This document shows positions 36,803-45,567 of a stretch of DNA of 64,000 nt, in pieces. Each line of letters opens with the position of its first letter. Positions within the stretch are counted from its first letter, which is position 1. The DNA is from Paenibacillus glycinis (GTDB taxonomy: Bacteria > Bacillota > Bacilli > Paenibacillales > Paenibacillaceae). Under the pieces are notes generated by a model. It searched no databases. It had not been told where the DNA came from and worked only from the letters and a program-made list of their open reading frames with translations. A program made the position numbers and the translations under genes. The stretch spans positions 112,950 through 176,949 of the forward strand of contig NZ_JAAAMV010000013.1 in assembly GCF_009909185.1 (NCBI RefSeq), in the 5' to 3' direction.

Positions 36803-36833
36803 GCATCCGGATTGTCGGGATTCGGCGGATGTT

Positions 36834-36862
36834 TTGGAAGTCTGGCGGATTTGGGCTATAAT
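36834..36862 (+). promoter_or_regulatory. Sigma-A promoter of the first yojF-bshB2 pair
   Basis: TTGGAA at 36834-36839, a 17-bp spacer and a perfect TATAAT at 36857-36862, 42 bp before the yojF start. Confidence 0.75.
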
Positions 36863-36904
36863 CGCAGTAAGGACAACGTTGCAACGTTGGGAGGGAGGCA
36901 GCAC

Positions 36905-37249
36905 ATGCAGCTAATCGACTTCAATGAGATCCAGCATCGGATTGACGAGTTACGGGATCAGGAGTTATATATTCATCTCGAGATGACCACGGGCGCGTAT
37001 GCCGCCCATATGGACGCGTCGAAGCATCCGGCGGCGACCTTTATCAGCAATGCCGTCATTCGCTTCACGCACGGCTCGATCTCCGGGAACGGGCCTTACC
37101 GGGTCGGCCTCAAAATGCCGCACGGCTGGGTTTACTCCGAAGGGCTGACCCATTTCGAAGAGACCGAGCGGGAACGGCTGATTTTGGCCGGGCATGACGG
37201 TCAGGGCAAGCTGGTCGTCGCCCTGCAGCTCAGCCGGGAGCCTTTCTGA
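36905..37249 (+). CDS. yojF: YojF-family (DUF1806) protein
   Basis: 114 residues, soluble. It reads as the small DUF1806 family typified by Bacillus subtilis YojF, with an N-terminal (I/L)DELRDQELYIHLE strand-helix, a central AAHMDASK...NAVIRFTHGSISG-GPYRVGLKM core and a C-terminal LAGHDGQGKLVVALQL. GGGAGGGAGG precedes ATG 36905; longer frames are not needed. As in Bacillus subtilis it is directly followed by the bshB2 deacetylase (stop and start share one A). The molecular role of YojF is not known; the fixed pairing suggests a BshB2 partner. Confidence 0.85.
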   Translation: MQLIDFNEIQHRIDELRDQELYIHLEMTTGAYAAHMDASKHPAATFISNAVIRFTHGSISGNGPYRVGLKMPHGWVYSEGLTHFEETERERLILAGHDGQGKLVVALQLSREPF

Positions 37250-37923
37250 TGAAAGAGGAGATGAAGAACGCGATGGAACGTCACATCCTTGTCGTGCTGC
37301 CGCACCCGGACGACGAAGCTTTCTCTTTGTCCGGTACGCTGGCGAAGCATATCGAGGCCGGCTCGCCGGTCACGTACGCCTGTCTGACGCTGGGGGAAAT
37401 GGGCCGCAACATGGGCAACCCGCCCTTCACCAACCGGGTCGAACTCCCCGGCATTCGCAAGCAAGAGCTCGAAGAATCCTGCGCCGCGATCGGCATTCAA
37501 GATCTGAGGCTGCTCGGATACCATGACAAAACGGTCGAATTCGAAGATACGGCGCTGCTGGACGGCAACATCGCGGCGATTCTGGACGAGGTGAAGCCTT
37601 CGCTCGTCTATACCTTCTATCCGGGCTATTCGGTCCATCCCGACCATGACGCCACCGGCGCCGCCGTGGTGCGGACGGTCGGAAGGCTGCCCGAAGACGA
37701 GCGTCCGACCGTGCGCTGCATGGCATTCTCGCGGGATCACGAGCTGGCGATCGGACGCCCCGACGTCATCAGCGACGTCAAAGGCTTCCTGAAGCAGAAG
37801 ATGGGCGCGATCCGGGCGCATCGCTCCCAGTTCCACGGCGTGATCGGCAGCAACTCGTTGACGGATCGCGAGATGCAGGAACGGTTCGGGACGGAACGGT
37901 TCTGGACGTACCGGTTTAACTGA
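37249..37923 (+). CDS. bshB2: Bacillithiol biosynthesis deacetylase BshB2-type
   Basis: 224 residues, PIG-L/LmbE zinc deacetylase fold. The zinc and base motif is HPDDE (19-23 from ATG 37249); the third zinc histidine lies in VHPDHDATG near residue 125. GEMGRNMGNPP and NRVELPGIRKQEL are characteristic of BshB proteins, which deacetylate N-acetylglucosaminyl malate to GlcN-malate in bacillithiol synthesis, or act on bacillithiol conjugates. ATG 37249 is coupled to the yojF stop; ATGs at 37261 and 37273 are alternatives. A second, diverged copy of the same gene pair lies at 45253-46268. Confidence 0.85.
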   Translation: MKEEMKNAMERHILVVLPHPDDEAFSLSGTLAKHIEAGSPVTYACLTLGEMGRNMGNPPFTNRVELPGIRKQELEESCAAIGIQDLRLLGYHDKTVEFEDTALLDGNIAAILDEVKPSLVYTFYPGYSVHPDHDATGAAVVRTVGRLPEDERPTVRCMAFSRDHELAIGRPDVISDVKGFLKQKMGAIRAHRSQFHGVIGSNSLTDREMQERFGTERFWTYRFN

Positions 37924-38006
37924 GCGGTCGTCGGATACGCTCGATTTCATGCAAGGGAACAATTTATAAATCAAACGGAATAATCGAAACAAATGAAGAC
38001 GTCAAA

Positions 38007-38036
38007 GAGGCTTGCTCCTGCGGGAGCAAGCCTTTT
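38007..38036 (+). terminator. Terminator after bshB2
   Basis: GGCTTGCTCC (38009-38018), a TGC loop and GGGAGCAAGCC (38022-38032), followed by TTTT. It lies between two converging genes. Confidence 0.8.
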
Positions 38037-38043
38037 ATGCCTA

Positions 38044-38077
38044 TGGAAAAGCCGCCCGGCCTTTCGGCGAGACGGCT
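38044..38077 (-). terminator. Terminator of the lipoprotein gene (minus strand)
   Basis: Read on the minus strand, AGCCGTCTCGCC, a GAAA loop and GGCCGGGCGGCT form a stem with one mismatch and two G-T pairs, followed by TTTTCC. It starts 12 bases after the lipoprotein stop. Confidence 0.65.
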
Positions 38078-38088
38078 ATCGCGCAGCA

Positions 38089-38781
38089 TTATTCCGATGC
38101 TTGCAGGTCCTTCAGGGCGTCGGGATACACGACCGTGTCGAACACTTCCTTCGTGCCGGCATCCTTGTAGTTGATCGTGACCTTGTACTTGTCCGGAGCC
38201 GTGCCGTTGAACGCCTGGTACATCATCGCGCTCATGCCGAGGCTTAGACCGGCGAAGCCGTCGAAGCCGCCTTCGAACGCGGCTTTGTCCACGGTCAGGG
38301 TGAACTCGGAGAGCGACTTGTTATGGTCCACGCTTCGGATGGACTTGAACGTCTGGCCGTCCGTCAACGTGGCCGCGTAATCGAGCACGCTTTTCTCCGC
38401 ATCCTTCAGCATGTCGTTATAGACGGACTTGGACATCTTGTACGTATAGGAGCCGTCCGCGTTCTTGGTGACGTCCTTGACGCCCTTGCTCTTCGCGTCC
38501 GCGATGATCGACTCGCTGGTCTGGTCCTCGCCTTCGAAGAAACTGGCCGGCAGCGTAACCTCCGCGTTCAACAACCCTTTGTCCACTTCGATCTGCTGTT
38601 CGTCGCCGACCGCCTCTTCGGTCCCTGCCGCATCCGCCTGATTCGCGTCATTCTCCGCCGGCGCATCGGCCGGTTGGACATTGGCGGCCGCCTCGTTCGC
38701 GGCCTTGTCGTTGCTTGCTGCATTAGAGCAGCCCGCGAGCAGCACGGCGCCCAGCGCGAATGCTGTTATTGCTTTTTTCAT
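38089..38781 (-). CDS. Hypothetical lipoprotein
   Basis: 230 residues. A lipoprotein signal peptide ends LLAGC (Cys18), followed by a low-complexity Ala/Asn/Asp/Glu linker to about residue 65. The mature domain (about 70-230) has LLNAEVTLPASFFEGED, a charged lysine-rich stretch (DAKSKGVKDVTKNADGSY), and TVDKAAFEGGFDGFAGLSLGMSAMMYQAF. I do not recognise a named family, though similar lipoproteins are common in Bacillales. On the minus strand AAGAAGGAGAG precedes the ATG at 38781. The frame stays open upstream only because it is the antisense of the GH4 gene. Monocistronic, convergent with bshB2. Confidence 0.82.
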   Translation of the reverse strand: MKKAITAFALGAVLLAGCSNAASNDKAANEAAANVQPADAPAENDANQADAAGTEEAVGDEQQIEVDKGLLNAEVTLPASFFEGEDQTSESIIADAKSKGVKDVTKNADGSYTYKMSKSVYNDMLKDAEKSVLDYAATLTDGQTFKSIRSVDHNKSLSEFTLTVDKAAFEGGFDGFAGLSLGMSAMMYQAFNGTAPDKYKVTINYKDAGTKEVFDTVVYPDALKDLQASE

Positions 38782-38976
38782 GTGTTCCACTCTCCTTCTT
38801 CCCGTATATCGGCTGGATAGGTTTGGTATTTTAGGGCGAAATGTCCTTGAAGCTGCAGGGGCGGGCAGGTACCGATACGCGGACGCCGAATACCAATCAT
38901 TAGGCTGGGCCTGCTGCCGCGCGCAGCGGCACGGCGCAACCGTCCGCATGCAACGATCATGAAGGAGGAGATTGGA

Positions 38977-40317
38977 ATGACTTCGAAGATCGCTTTTATC
39001 GGCGCCGGCAGCTTGGTGTTCACGAGAAATTTGGTGCGCGACCTGCTGACCTTTCCCGCGTTTCAAGACAGCACGATTGCCCTGATGGATATCGACCCGG
39101 GCCGCCTGGCTTTCGCCAAAGCGGCCGTGGAGAAGATCATTGCCGCCGGGAATTACGGCGAGGTGATCCTGGAGGCCACGACCGACCGCGAAGAGGCGCT
39201 GCGGGGCGCGAACGGCGTCGTCTGCACGATTCTGGTCGGCGGCTTGGACGTGTTCCGGCACGACGTGGAGATTCCGAAGAAATACGGGGTCGACATCAAT
39301 ATCGGCGATACCCGGGGGCCGGCAGGCGTATTCCGCTTTTTGAGAACGCTTCCGGCGATGCTGGACATCTGCCGCGACGTCGAGCGGCTCTGCCCGGATG
39401 CCATCGTCTTGAACTACACGAATCCGATGGCAATGCTTTGCCGGGCGCTGCAGGGCGAGACGAGCGTGCAGGTGACGGGCCTGTGCCACAGCGTGCAGGG
39501 CACGGCGGCCATGCTCGCCGGGTGGATCGGCGCGCCGATGGAGGAAGTGACGTATACGTGCGCGGGCATCAATCATCAAGCATTTTATCTGGATTTCAAG
39601 CGCAACGGCGAGGATGTCTACCCGCTCATCCGGGAGAAGGTGAAGCACGACCCCGCGGTCTACAACGAGGAGATCGTGCGCAACGAAATGTTCCTGCACC
39701 TGGATTATTACGTCACGGAATCGAGCGGCCATAACTCGGAGTACAATGCCTGGTTTCGCAAGCGGCCGGATCTGATCGAGCGCTACTGCACGCACGGGAC
39801 GGGCTGGAACCCGGGCGAATACGGCGTCATCGTGAAGCACGGCGAGCGCATGAAGAACGAATGGCAGCAGCAGATGGAAGCGTGGCGCGACGCGCCGGTG
39901 GACCTGGCGCGCGGCGGAGAGTACGCTTCTTATATCTTCAACGCGGCGTTCGGAGACGGAACGCTCTTCCGGTTCAACGGCAACGTGCGCAATTTCGGCT
40001 TGATCGACAACCTGCCGGAGGGCGCGTGCGTCGAGGTGCCGGTGCTGGCATCGCGCGGCGGCCTGTCGCCGATTCGCGTCGGGAAGCTGCCGGACCATCT
40101 CGCGATCCTCGTGAACACGAGCGCGAGATGCGAGGAGCTCGCGGTCGAAGGGGCGCTGACGGGCGACCGCCGCAAGATCTTCCAGGCGATCGCGTTCGAT
40201 CCGCTGACCTCCGCCGTGCTGAGCTTGGGCGAGATCCAAAGCATGGTGGACGAGCTGTTCGAAGCGAACCGGGGCTGGCTGCCGCAATTCGAGGATAACG
40301 AGCTCGTGAAATCCTAA
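38977..40317 (+). CDS. melA: GH4 alpha-galactosidase (MelA-like)
   Basis: 446 residues, the normal length of GH4. These enzymes need NAD and a divalent metal and cleave by oxidation-elimination. The NAD loop is FIGAGSLVF at the N-terminus; NYTNPMAM is the family substrate motif; the metal ligands are the Cys of GLCHSVQ and the His of [17 protein letters not shown]-type cysteine sequence and length favour the alpha-galactosidase (MelA) branch over alpha-glucosidase or 6-phospho-glycosidases. AAGGAGGAG supports ATG 38977. It is divergent from the lipoprotein and stands alone, with no transporter beside it. Confidence 0.88.
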   Translation: MTSKIAFIGAGSLVFTRNLVRDLLTFPAFQDSTIALMDIDPGRLAFAKAAVEKIIAAGNYGEVILEATTDREEALRGANGVVCTILVGGLDVFRHDVEIPKKYGVDINIGDTRGPAGVFRFLRTLPAMLDICRDVERLCPDAIVLNYTNPMAMLCRALQGETSVQVTGLCHSVQGTAAMLAGWIGAPMEEVTYTCAGINHQAFYLDFKRNGEDVYPLIREKVKHDPAVYNEEIVRNEMFLHLDYYVTESSGHNSEYNAWFRKRPDLIERYCTHGTGWNPGEYGVIVKHGERMKNEWQQQMEAWRDAPVDLARGGEYASYIFNAAFGDGTLFRFNGNVRNFGLIDNLPEGACVEVPVLASRGGLSPIRVGKLPDHLAILVNTSARCEELAVEGALTGDRRKIFQAIAFDPLTSAVLSLGEIQSMVDELFEANRGWLPQFEDNELVKS

Positions 40318-40337
40318 TCGACCGGATGCGGCGCGTG

Positions 40338-40376
40338 AAGCGGCGAGCGGGGGGAACCCCGGTTTGCCGCTTTTTG
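40338..40376 (+). terminator. Terminator after the GH4 gene
   Basis: AAGCGGC (40338-40344) pairs with GCCGCTT (40366-40372); an inner GGGG/CCCC hairpin extends it and five T residues follow. Confidence 0.8.
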
Positions 40377-40403
40377 GCTGGCGGGGCAAGCTTTTGGTAC
40401 AAT
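40374..40403 (+). promoter_or_regulatory. Candidate promoter before the DUF1801 gene
   Basis: TTGGCT at 40374-40379, an 18-bp spacer and TACAAT at 40398-40403, preceded by TG one base away (extended -10). It overlaps the end of the upstream terminator. Confidence 0.5.
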
Positions 40404-40501
40404 AAAGCCATCGTAAAAAAGCCAATCCTAATGCCACCGTATAGACATTAATAGAGCGGCAGCGGCCTTGTCGCGGACGAGCCGTGCGAAAGGAGCCAGT
40501 C

Positions 40502-40894
40502 ATGAAGGAGACGGACAAGCCGGATTACGCCACGATCGACGCCTACATCGCGATGTTCCCGCCGGACGTGCAGGCCGAGCTGCAAGCGCTGCGGCAGGTC
40601 ATCCGCGCGTCGGCGCCGGACGCGAAGGAGAAGATCGCGTACCGGATGCCGGCGTTCGAGCTGGCGGGAAGCCTCGTGTATTTCGCCGCGTACAAGAAGC
40701 ATATCGGCTTCTATCCGACGTCCAGCGGCATCGCGGCGTTCAAGGAGGAGCTGTCCGCGTACAAAGGGTCGAAGGGCGCCGTGCAATTTCCGATCGGCCA
40801 GCCTCTGCCGCACGAGCTGATCCGCCGGATCGTGGAGTACCGGGTCGCGGAGAACTTGGAGAAAGCGAGCAGCAAGCGCCGAGCGAAGCCGTAA
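40502..40894 (+). CDS. DUF1801 / YdhG-type (iron-chaperone-like) protein
   Basis: 130 residues, small soluble alpha/beta protein. Family marks visible are IDAYIAMFPPDVQAELQALR at the N-terminus, IRASAPDAKEKIAYRMPAF in the middle and IGFYPTSSGIAAF followed by KGAVQFPIGQPLPHELIRRI near the C-terminus, the typical DUF1801 core seen also in frataxin-like Fra of Bacillus. ATG 40502 follows AAAGGAGCC. It is monocistronic, with its own promoter candidate and terminator. Exact function is unknown. Confidence 0.85.
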   Translation: MKETDKPDYATIDAYIAMFPPDVQAELQALRQVIRASAPDAKEKIAYRMPAFELAGSLVYFAAYKKHIGFYPTSSGIAAFKEELSAYKGSKGAVQFPIGQPLPHELIRRIVEYRVAENLEKASSKRRAKP

Positions 40895-40938
40895 CGCGAA
40901 TGCGGCGGGAGGTCCGGAGGGGCCGGTGAAAATTCCGT

Positions 40939-40968
40939 AAAGCCAAGGCGATCGCGCCTTGGCTTTTT
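40939..40968 (+). terminator. Terminator after the DUF1801 gene
   Basis: AAAGCCAAGGCG (40939-40950) pairs with CGCCTTGGCTTT (40955-40966) and is followed by further T residues. Confidence 0.9.
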
Positions 40969-41000
40969 CGCGCGAACAAACGAACGAGATCGGGAGGACT

Positions 41001-41029
41001 TTGGCACTAATTGTCGAACTTTGTAATTT
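41001..41029 (+). promoter_or_regulatory. Candidate promoter of the repeat/SLH gene
   Basis: TTGGCA at 41001-41006 (5 of 6), a 17-bp spacer and TAATTT at 41024-41029. It leaves about 48 bases of leader before ATG 41084 and argues against the in-frame ATG at 41036. Confidence 0.45.
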
Positions 41030-41083
41030 GTAGCCATGGCAATTGGCAAGAAATTCATTAGGCGAGTGAAAGAAGGGGAAAGC

Positions 41084-44000
41084 ATGATTCACTTACATTT
41101 GCGTGCCGGCGGGCGCCAAGGCTGCCGGACGACACGCGGAAAGCGCGCCGCGAGCGGGCTGTTGGCGGCGGTGCTGCTGATCGTCGCCGTGTTCGGCGGC
41201 GGCGGGAGCGCGCTGGCTGCGCCGCTCGCGCCGACGGCGGCAGGCGGGGTCGAGAGCGTCACCGTAACGGGATTTACGGCGGGGGCGGACTTGGAGCTGT
41301 ATTTGACGAACGGGACGTCGGTCGCGGTTCAGCCGAACGAGGCGGGACCGTCCTATACGTTCGCGAACGTGCAGCCGACGACGATGGGGTATTACGTCAC
41401 CCAGACGGTCGTCGGGAGCGAGAGCGTGAATTCCGGCTTCGTCTATCCGAGCTTGCGGACTCCGGTCGCCAGCGCCGGGGTCGGCTACGTGGATGCCGCG
41501 AATGTGTACCCGGGGGCAACGGTCACGTTGTACGGCATGAGCGGGAATCCCGTATCGAGCAGCCCGACGGACATGGGCAACGGCACGTTCCGGTTCTCCG
41601 GCTTGCCGGGCAGAAGCGAGTATTACCTCGCGCAAAGCATCGGCGGCGTGCAGAGCGAGGGCTCGAACATCGTCATGACCCAGCGGGCGGTACCGGCCGC
41701 GCCGACGGCGGCGAACGGGGAAGAGCGCATTACGGCGAGCGGCTTCGAATCCGGGGCGGACTTGAAGCTGTACTTGACGAACGGCACGCTGAAGGCGACG
41801 CAGTTGAACGCGACGGGTTCGGAATACACCTTCGCGAGCGTCGTGCCGAGCAGTATCGGCTACTACGTCACCCAGACGGTCGGCGGCGAGGAGAGCATGA
41901 ACTCCAACTTCGCCGAAGCGAGCTTGAGAACGCCGACCGCCAGCGCCGGAATCGGGTACGTCGATGCCGGCAACGTTTTTCCGGGCGCGACGGTTACGCT
42001 GTATGACGCGAGCGGCGCATTCATAGCGAACGATCCCGAGGACCGGGGCGACGGAACTTATCGATTCGAGGCCGTAACGGCCCGAACGAGTTATTACGTC
42101 GTGCAAAGCATCGGCGGCGTCTTAAGCTTGGCTTCCAATCTGGCGACGGCGATGCCGGCGATTCCGAGCGCGCCGACGGCGGTTGGCGGCGAGGAAAGCA
42201 TCGTCGTGAGCGGGTATGCGCCGGGCGCGGCGCTGAAGCTGTACCTGACGGACGGTACGCCCGTGGCGACGCAGCCGAACGTGCCGGGGACGTCGTACAC
42301 CTTCGCGAACGTCGCGCCGAGCAGCCTCGGCTATTACGCGACGCAGACGGTCGGCGGGGAAGAGAGCTTGAATTCCAGCTTCGCCTCACCGAGCCTGCGG
42401 ACGCCGACAGCCAGCGCCGGCATCGGCTATGTGGACGTCGGCAACGTCTATCCGGGAGCGAGCGTAACGCTGTACGATGCGGGCGGCACGGCCGTGCCGG
42501 GCAGTCCGGCGGATCAAGGCGGGGGCGTAGTCCGGTTCGAGGGATTGCCGGCGAGAAGCGGCTATTACGCCATGCAGAGCTTCGGCGGCGTCGCGAGCGC
42601 CGCTTCGGCCATCGTCTCCGTGCTGCCGGCGATTCCGAACGCGCCGACGGCGGGGGACGGCGAGGAAAGCATCGTCGTGAGCGGGTATGCGCCGGGCGCG
42701 ACGCTGAAGCTGTATCTGACCGACGGCACGTTGAAGGCTACGCAAGCGAACGTGCCGGGCACGTCGTACGCGTTCACGAACGTCGCGCCGAGCAGCCTTG
42801 GCTACTACGCGACCCAGACGGTCGGCGGGGAAGAGAGCGTGAACTCCAGCTTCGCCTCGGCGAGCCTGCGGACGCCGACCGCCAGCGCCGGCATCGGGTA
42901 CGTCGACGTCGGCAACGTCTATCCGGGCGCGACCCTGGCATTGCATGACGCGGGCGGAACGCTCGTGCCGGGCAGTCCGACGGATCAGGGCGGCGGCATC
43001 GTTCGATATGCGGGATTGACGGCGCGAAGCCAATATTACGCCGTGCAGAGCTTCGGCGGCGTGCAAAGCGAGGCCACAAGCCTCGAAACGGTGCTGCCGG
43101 CCATTCCGGCCGCCCCCGCCGCCGCGGGCGGCGTCGAGCGCATCGAGGCGAGCGGGTATGCGCCGGGCGCGGCGTTGACGTTGTATCTGGCCGACGGGAC
43201 GCCGGTCGCGTCCAAGTCGAACGCGCAGGGAGCGTCCAGCATATTCGCGGATGTTCCGCCGGATACGCAGGGCTATTACGTGACGCAAACCGTCGCCGGG
43301 GAAGAAAGCGCGAACTCCGGGATCGTTACGATCAGCTTGAGAACGCCGGCCGTCGTCTCGGGCATCGGGTTCGCGGACGTGGGCAGCGTCTATCCGGGCG
43401 CGACGATCGAACTGTACGAGATCGACGGCACCGCGGTAACCGGAGTCCCGGCGGACCAAGGCGACGGAACCTTCCGCTTCGGCGGATTGACGGCCGGTCG
43501 CGAGTATTATGCCGTACAAAAGTTTAACGGCGTCCTCAGCGCCGGCTCGAACATCGTCAAGCTGCCGACCGTGCCGGGCGCGCCGACGGGCGTGACCGCG
43601 ACGGCCGGCGACGGGCAAGCGACCGTTGCGTTCGCGGCTCCGGAAGAGAACGGCGGCAGCGCGATCACGGAGTACGAAGTGACGGCATCGCCGGGCAACC
43701 TCGTGAAGACCGTTACGACCGCGACGATCGCGTTCACGGGACTCGACAACGGCACGAGCTATACGTTCACGGTGAAGGCCGTCAACGGCGTCGGCAAAAG
43801 CGCGGCTTCCGACGCCTCCAACGTGGTGACCCCGCAGGCGCCGTACCGTGGCGACCCCGCGGCGAACTACGGAGCGAACGTTCTCGTCAACGGCGACTCC
43901 GTGGCGTCGAGCGTCACGCAATCATCCATTGACGGGCGCTCCCGCACGACCGTGACGATCGATCAGGCCAAGCTGGCCGACAAGCTGACTGCGGAGGGCC

Positions 44001-45109
44001 AAGGCGCGGAGGTCGCGATTCAGGTGACTAACGCGTCCGATGCGGTCGCGGCCGAGCTGAACGGCCAAACGATCCGCGACCTGGCGGCCAATCAGGCGGT
44101 ATTAAAACTGATCACGCCGGCCGGTACCTATACGATTCCGGCCGATCGCATCGATCTCGACGCGCTGCTCGGCAGCCTCGGAAATCCAGCGGCCGCGCAG
44201 GACATCAAGGTGCTGATCGAAATCGCGGCGCCGGAGGAGGCTACGTTGAAGCTCGTTCAGGAAGCGGCAGCCAAAGGCGAGTTTACGCTCGTCGCGCCGC
44301 CGCTGAACTTTACGATCACGGCTTCCTATGGCGGCCGGACGGCTGACGTATCGGCGTTTCGCGCTTACGTGGAACGGAGCGTCGCGCTTCCGGCAAGCGT
44401 CGATCCGGAGAAGATCACGACCGGCGTGGTCGTGGATCCGGACGGAGCGGTGCGTCACGTGCCGACCCGCGTCATCGCGAAGGACGGCAAGTACTACGCG
44501 CAGGTGAACAGCCTGACCAACAGCACTTATGCGGTCGTCTGGCACCCGTACGCCTTCGGCGACATGACGTATCATTGGGCAAAGAACGCGGTCAACGACA
44601 TGGGAGCGCGGCTGATCATCGACGGCATCGGCGGCGGAGCGTTCGGGCCGGACCGGACGGTCACCCGGGCCGAATTCGCGGCGATCCTCGTGCGCGGCTT
44701 GGGCTTGAAGCCGGAGATCGGGGCATCGCCGTTCGCGGACGTGCGCTCGTCGGACTGGTACGCCGGCGCGATCAATGCGGCCTATGCGTATCGCCTGGTG
44801 ACCGGCTTCGCGGACGGGAATTTCCGTCCGAACGACGGCATCACGCGCGAGCAAGCGATGGCGATTATCGCCAAGGCGATGCCGCTCACCGGGCTCGCGG
44901 GCAAGCTTGCCGCGACTTCCGGCGCCGCGCTGCAGCCGTTCGGCGATGCGGCCGACGTCTCCGCCTGGGCGCTTGACGGCGTCGCAGGCTGCGTCGAAGC
45001 CGGCGTCGTGACGGGCACCGGCGGAGCGCTCGCTCCGCAGGCGCTGCTGACGAGGGCGGAGACCGCGGCGATCTTGCAGCGCTTGCTGCAGAAGTCCGGT
45101 TTGATCTAA
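41084..45109 (+). CDS. SLH-anchored surface protein with five 157-residue repeats
   Basis: 1341 residues. A long, Arg-rich signal peptide (hydrophobic core LLAAVLLIVAVFGGGGSALAA) is followed by five tandem repeats of 157 residues (about 45-830), each containing LxLYLT(D/N)GT, GYYxTQTVGGEES and LRTPTASAGIGYVD; an FN3 domain (about 832-920: PGAPTGVTATAGDGQATVAF); a beta domain (about 930-1150); and three SLH domains (MTYHWAKNAVNDMG, SSDWYAGAINAA, VSAWALDGVAGC) at 1160-1341. GAAGGGGAAA precedes ATG 41084. No catalytic domain is visible; wall-anchored adhesin or spacer is inferred. It is followed by its own terminator. Confidence 0.87.
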   Translation: MIHLHLRAGGRQGCRTTRGKRAASGLLAAVLLIVAVFGGGGSALAAPLAPTAAGGVESVTVTGFTAGADLELYLTNGTSVAVQPNEAGPSYTFANVQPTTMGYYVTQTVVGSESVNSGFVYPSLRTPVASAGVGYVDAANVYPGATVTLYGMSGNPVSSSPTDMGNGTFRFSGLPGRSEYYLAQSIGGVQSEGSNIVMTQRAVPAAPTAANGEERITASGFESGADLKLYLTNGTLKATQLNATGSEYTFASVVPSSIGYYVTQTVGGEESMNSNFAEASLRTPTASAGIGYVDAGNVFPGATVTLYDASGAFIANDPEDRGDGTYRFEAVTARTSYYVVQSIGGVLSLASNLATAMPAIPSAPTAVGGEESIVVSGYAPGAALKLYLTDGTPVATQPNVPGTSYTFANVAPSSLGYYATQTVGGEESLNSSFASPSLRTPTASAGIGYVDVGNVYPGASVTLYDAGGTAVPGSPADQGGGVVRFEGLPARSGYYAMQSFGGVASAASAIVSVLPAIPNAPTAGDGEESIVVSGYAPGATLKLYLTDGTLKATQANVPGTSYAFTNVAPSSLGYYATQTVGGEESVNSSFASASLRTPTASAGIGYVDVGNVYPGATLALHDAGGTLVPGSPTDQGGGIVRYAGLTARSQYYAVQSFGGVQSEATSLETVLPAIPAAPAAAGGVERIEASGYAPGAALTLYLADGTPVASKSNAQGASSIFADVPPDTQGYYVTQTVAGEESANSGIVTISLRTPAVVSGIGFADVGSVYPGATIELYEIDGTAVTGVPADQGDGTFRFGGLTAGREYYAVQKFNGVLSAGSNIVKLPTVPGAPTGVTATAGDGQATVAFAAPEENGGSAITEYEVTASPGNLVKTVTTATIAFTGLDNGTSYTFTVKAVNGVGKSAASDASNVVTPQAPYRGDPAANYGANVLVNGDSVASSVTQSSIDGRSRTTVTIDQAKLADKLTAEGQGAEVAIQVTNASDAVAAELNGQTIRDLAANQAVLKLITPAGTYTIPADRIDLDALLGSLGNPAAAQDIKVLIEIAAPEEATLKLVQEAAAKGEFTLVAPPLNFTITASYGGRTADVSAFRAYVERSVALPASVDPEKITTGVVVDPDGAVRHVPTRVIAKDGKYYAQVNSLTNSTYAVVWHPYAFGDMTYHWAKNAVNDMGARLIIDGIGGGAFGPDRTVTRAEFAAILVRGLGLKPEIGASPFADVRSSDWYAGAINAAYAYRLVTGFADGNFRPNDGITREQAMAIIAKAMPLTGLAGKLAATSGAALQPFGDAADVSAWALDGVAGCVEAGVVTGTGGALAPQALLTRAETAAILQRLLQKSGLI
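41223..43578 (+). repeat. Five tandem 471-bp coding repeats
   Basis: The equivalent codon of the LxLYLT motif occurs at 41288, 41759, 42230, 42701 and 43172, exactly 471 bp apart each time. Units three and four are most alike. Confidence 0.88.
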
Positions 45110-45123
45110 GCCCTCTATCCGAT

Positions 45124-45167
45124 CCCGTTCCGGGTTTTGGCGGAAGCCGCCCCGGGACGGGTTTTTT
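45124..45167 (+). terminator. Terminator after the repeat/SLH gene
   Basis: CCCGTTCCGGG (45124-45134) pairs with CCCGGGACGGG (45151-45161), with an inner GGC/GCC hairpin, then six T residues. Confidence 0.9.
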
Positions 45168-45252
45168 AATCGTTCGGAACGATTCGGGAAGCCGCCGTCT
45201 CATGCTACAATAAGCATGCAATCCAAATTCCACGAGAAAAGGATCCTGTGCG

Positions 45253-45567
45253 ATGATCAAAATCAACAAGCCGGAAGTCGAGGCCGAGCTTCGGCGTTTC
45301 GTCGGGGCCGAGGTCTATCTTCACAGCGAGGCGACGTCCTTCGTGTTCGTCCGGAATTTCAAGGTTCTGGTGAACGAGGCGTTAATCGCGGGGGAGGGCG
45401 GCTCCTACCGGGTCGCGCTCCGGTTCGACGGCCACGGATGGCTGCGGATGGAAGCGCTCACGCATTACGAGGTCGACGGGCAGGGCCGGCTGCTGCTGGC
45501 CGGCTACGATGACAGGGGGCGCATGCATGTCGCCCTGCATGCGGGAAAGGAGCCGTTTCCGGAATGA
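45253..45567 (+). CDS. Second YojF-family (DUF1806) protein
   Basis: 104 residues. It aligns along its length with the YojF protein at 36905: both have E(L/V)YLH(L/S)E after an N-terminal helix, then AxIxGxGxYRVxLxxxHGWxxxEALTHxE and LAGxDxxGxxxVALxxxxEPF at the end. AAAAGGATCC precedes ATG 45253. The gene overlaps the next by four bases (ATGA), repeating the yojF-bshB2 arrangement. Function unknown; presumed partner of the deacetylase that follows. Confidence 0.82.
   Translation: MIKINKPEVEAELRRFVGAEVYLHSEATSFVFVRNFKVLVNEALIAGEGGSYRVALRFDGHGWLRMEALTHYEVDGQGRLLLAGYDDRGRMHVALHAGKEPFPE

Noticed and set aside
38782..40518. Upstream extension of the lipoprotein gene to 809 codons
   Set aside because: The extension is antisense to the GH4 gene; the lipobox signal peptide and AAGGAGAG place the start at 38781.
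41223..43578. CRISPR or satellite repeat
   Set aside because: In-frame 157-residue protein modules inside one gene.
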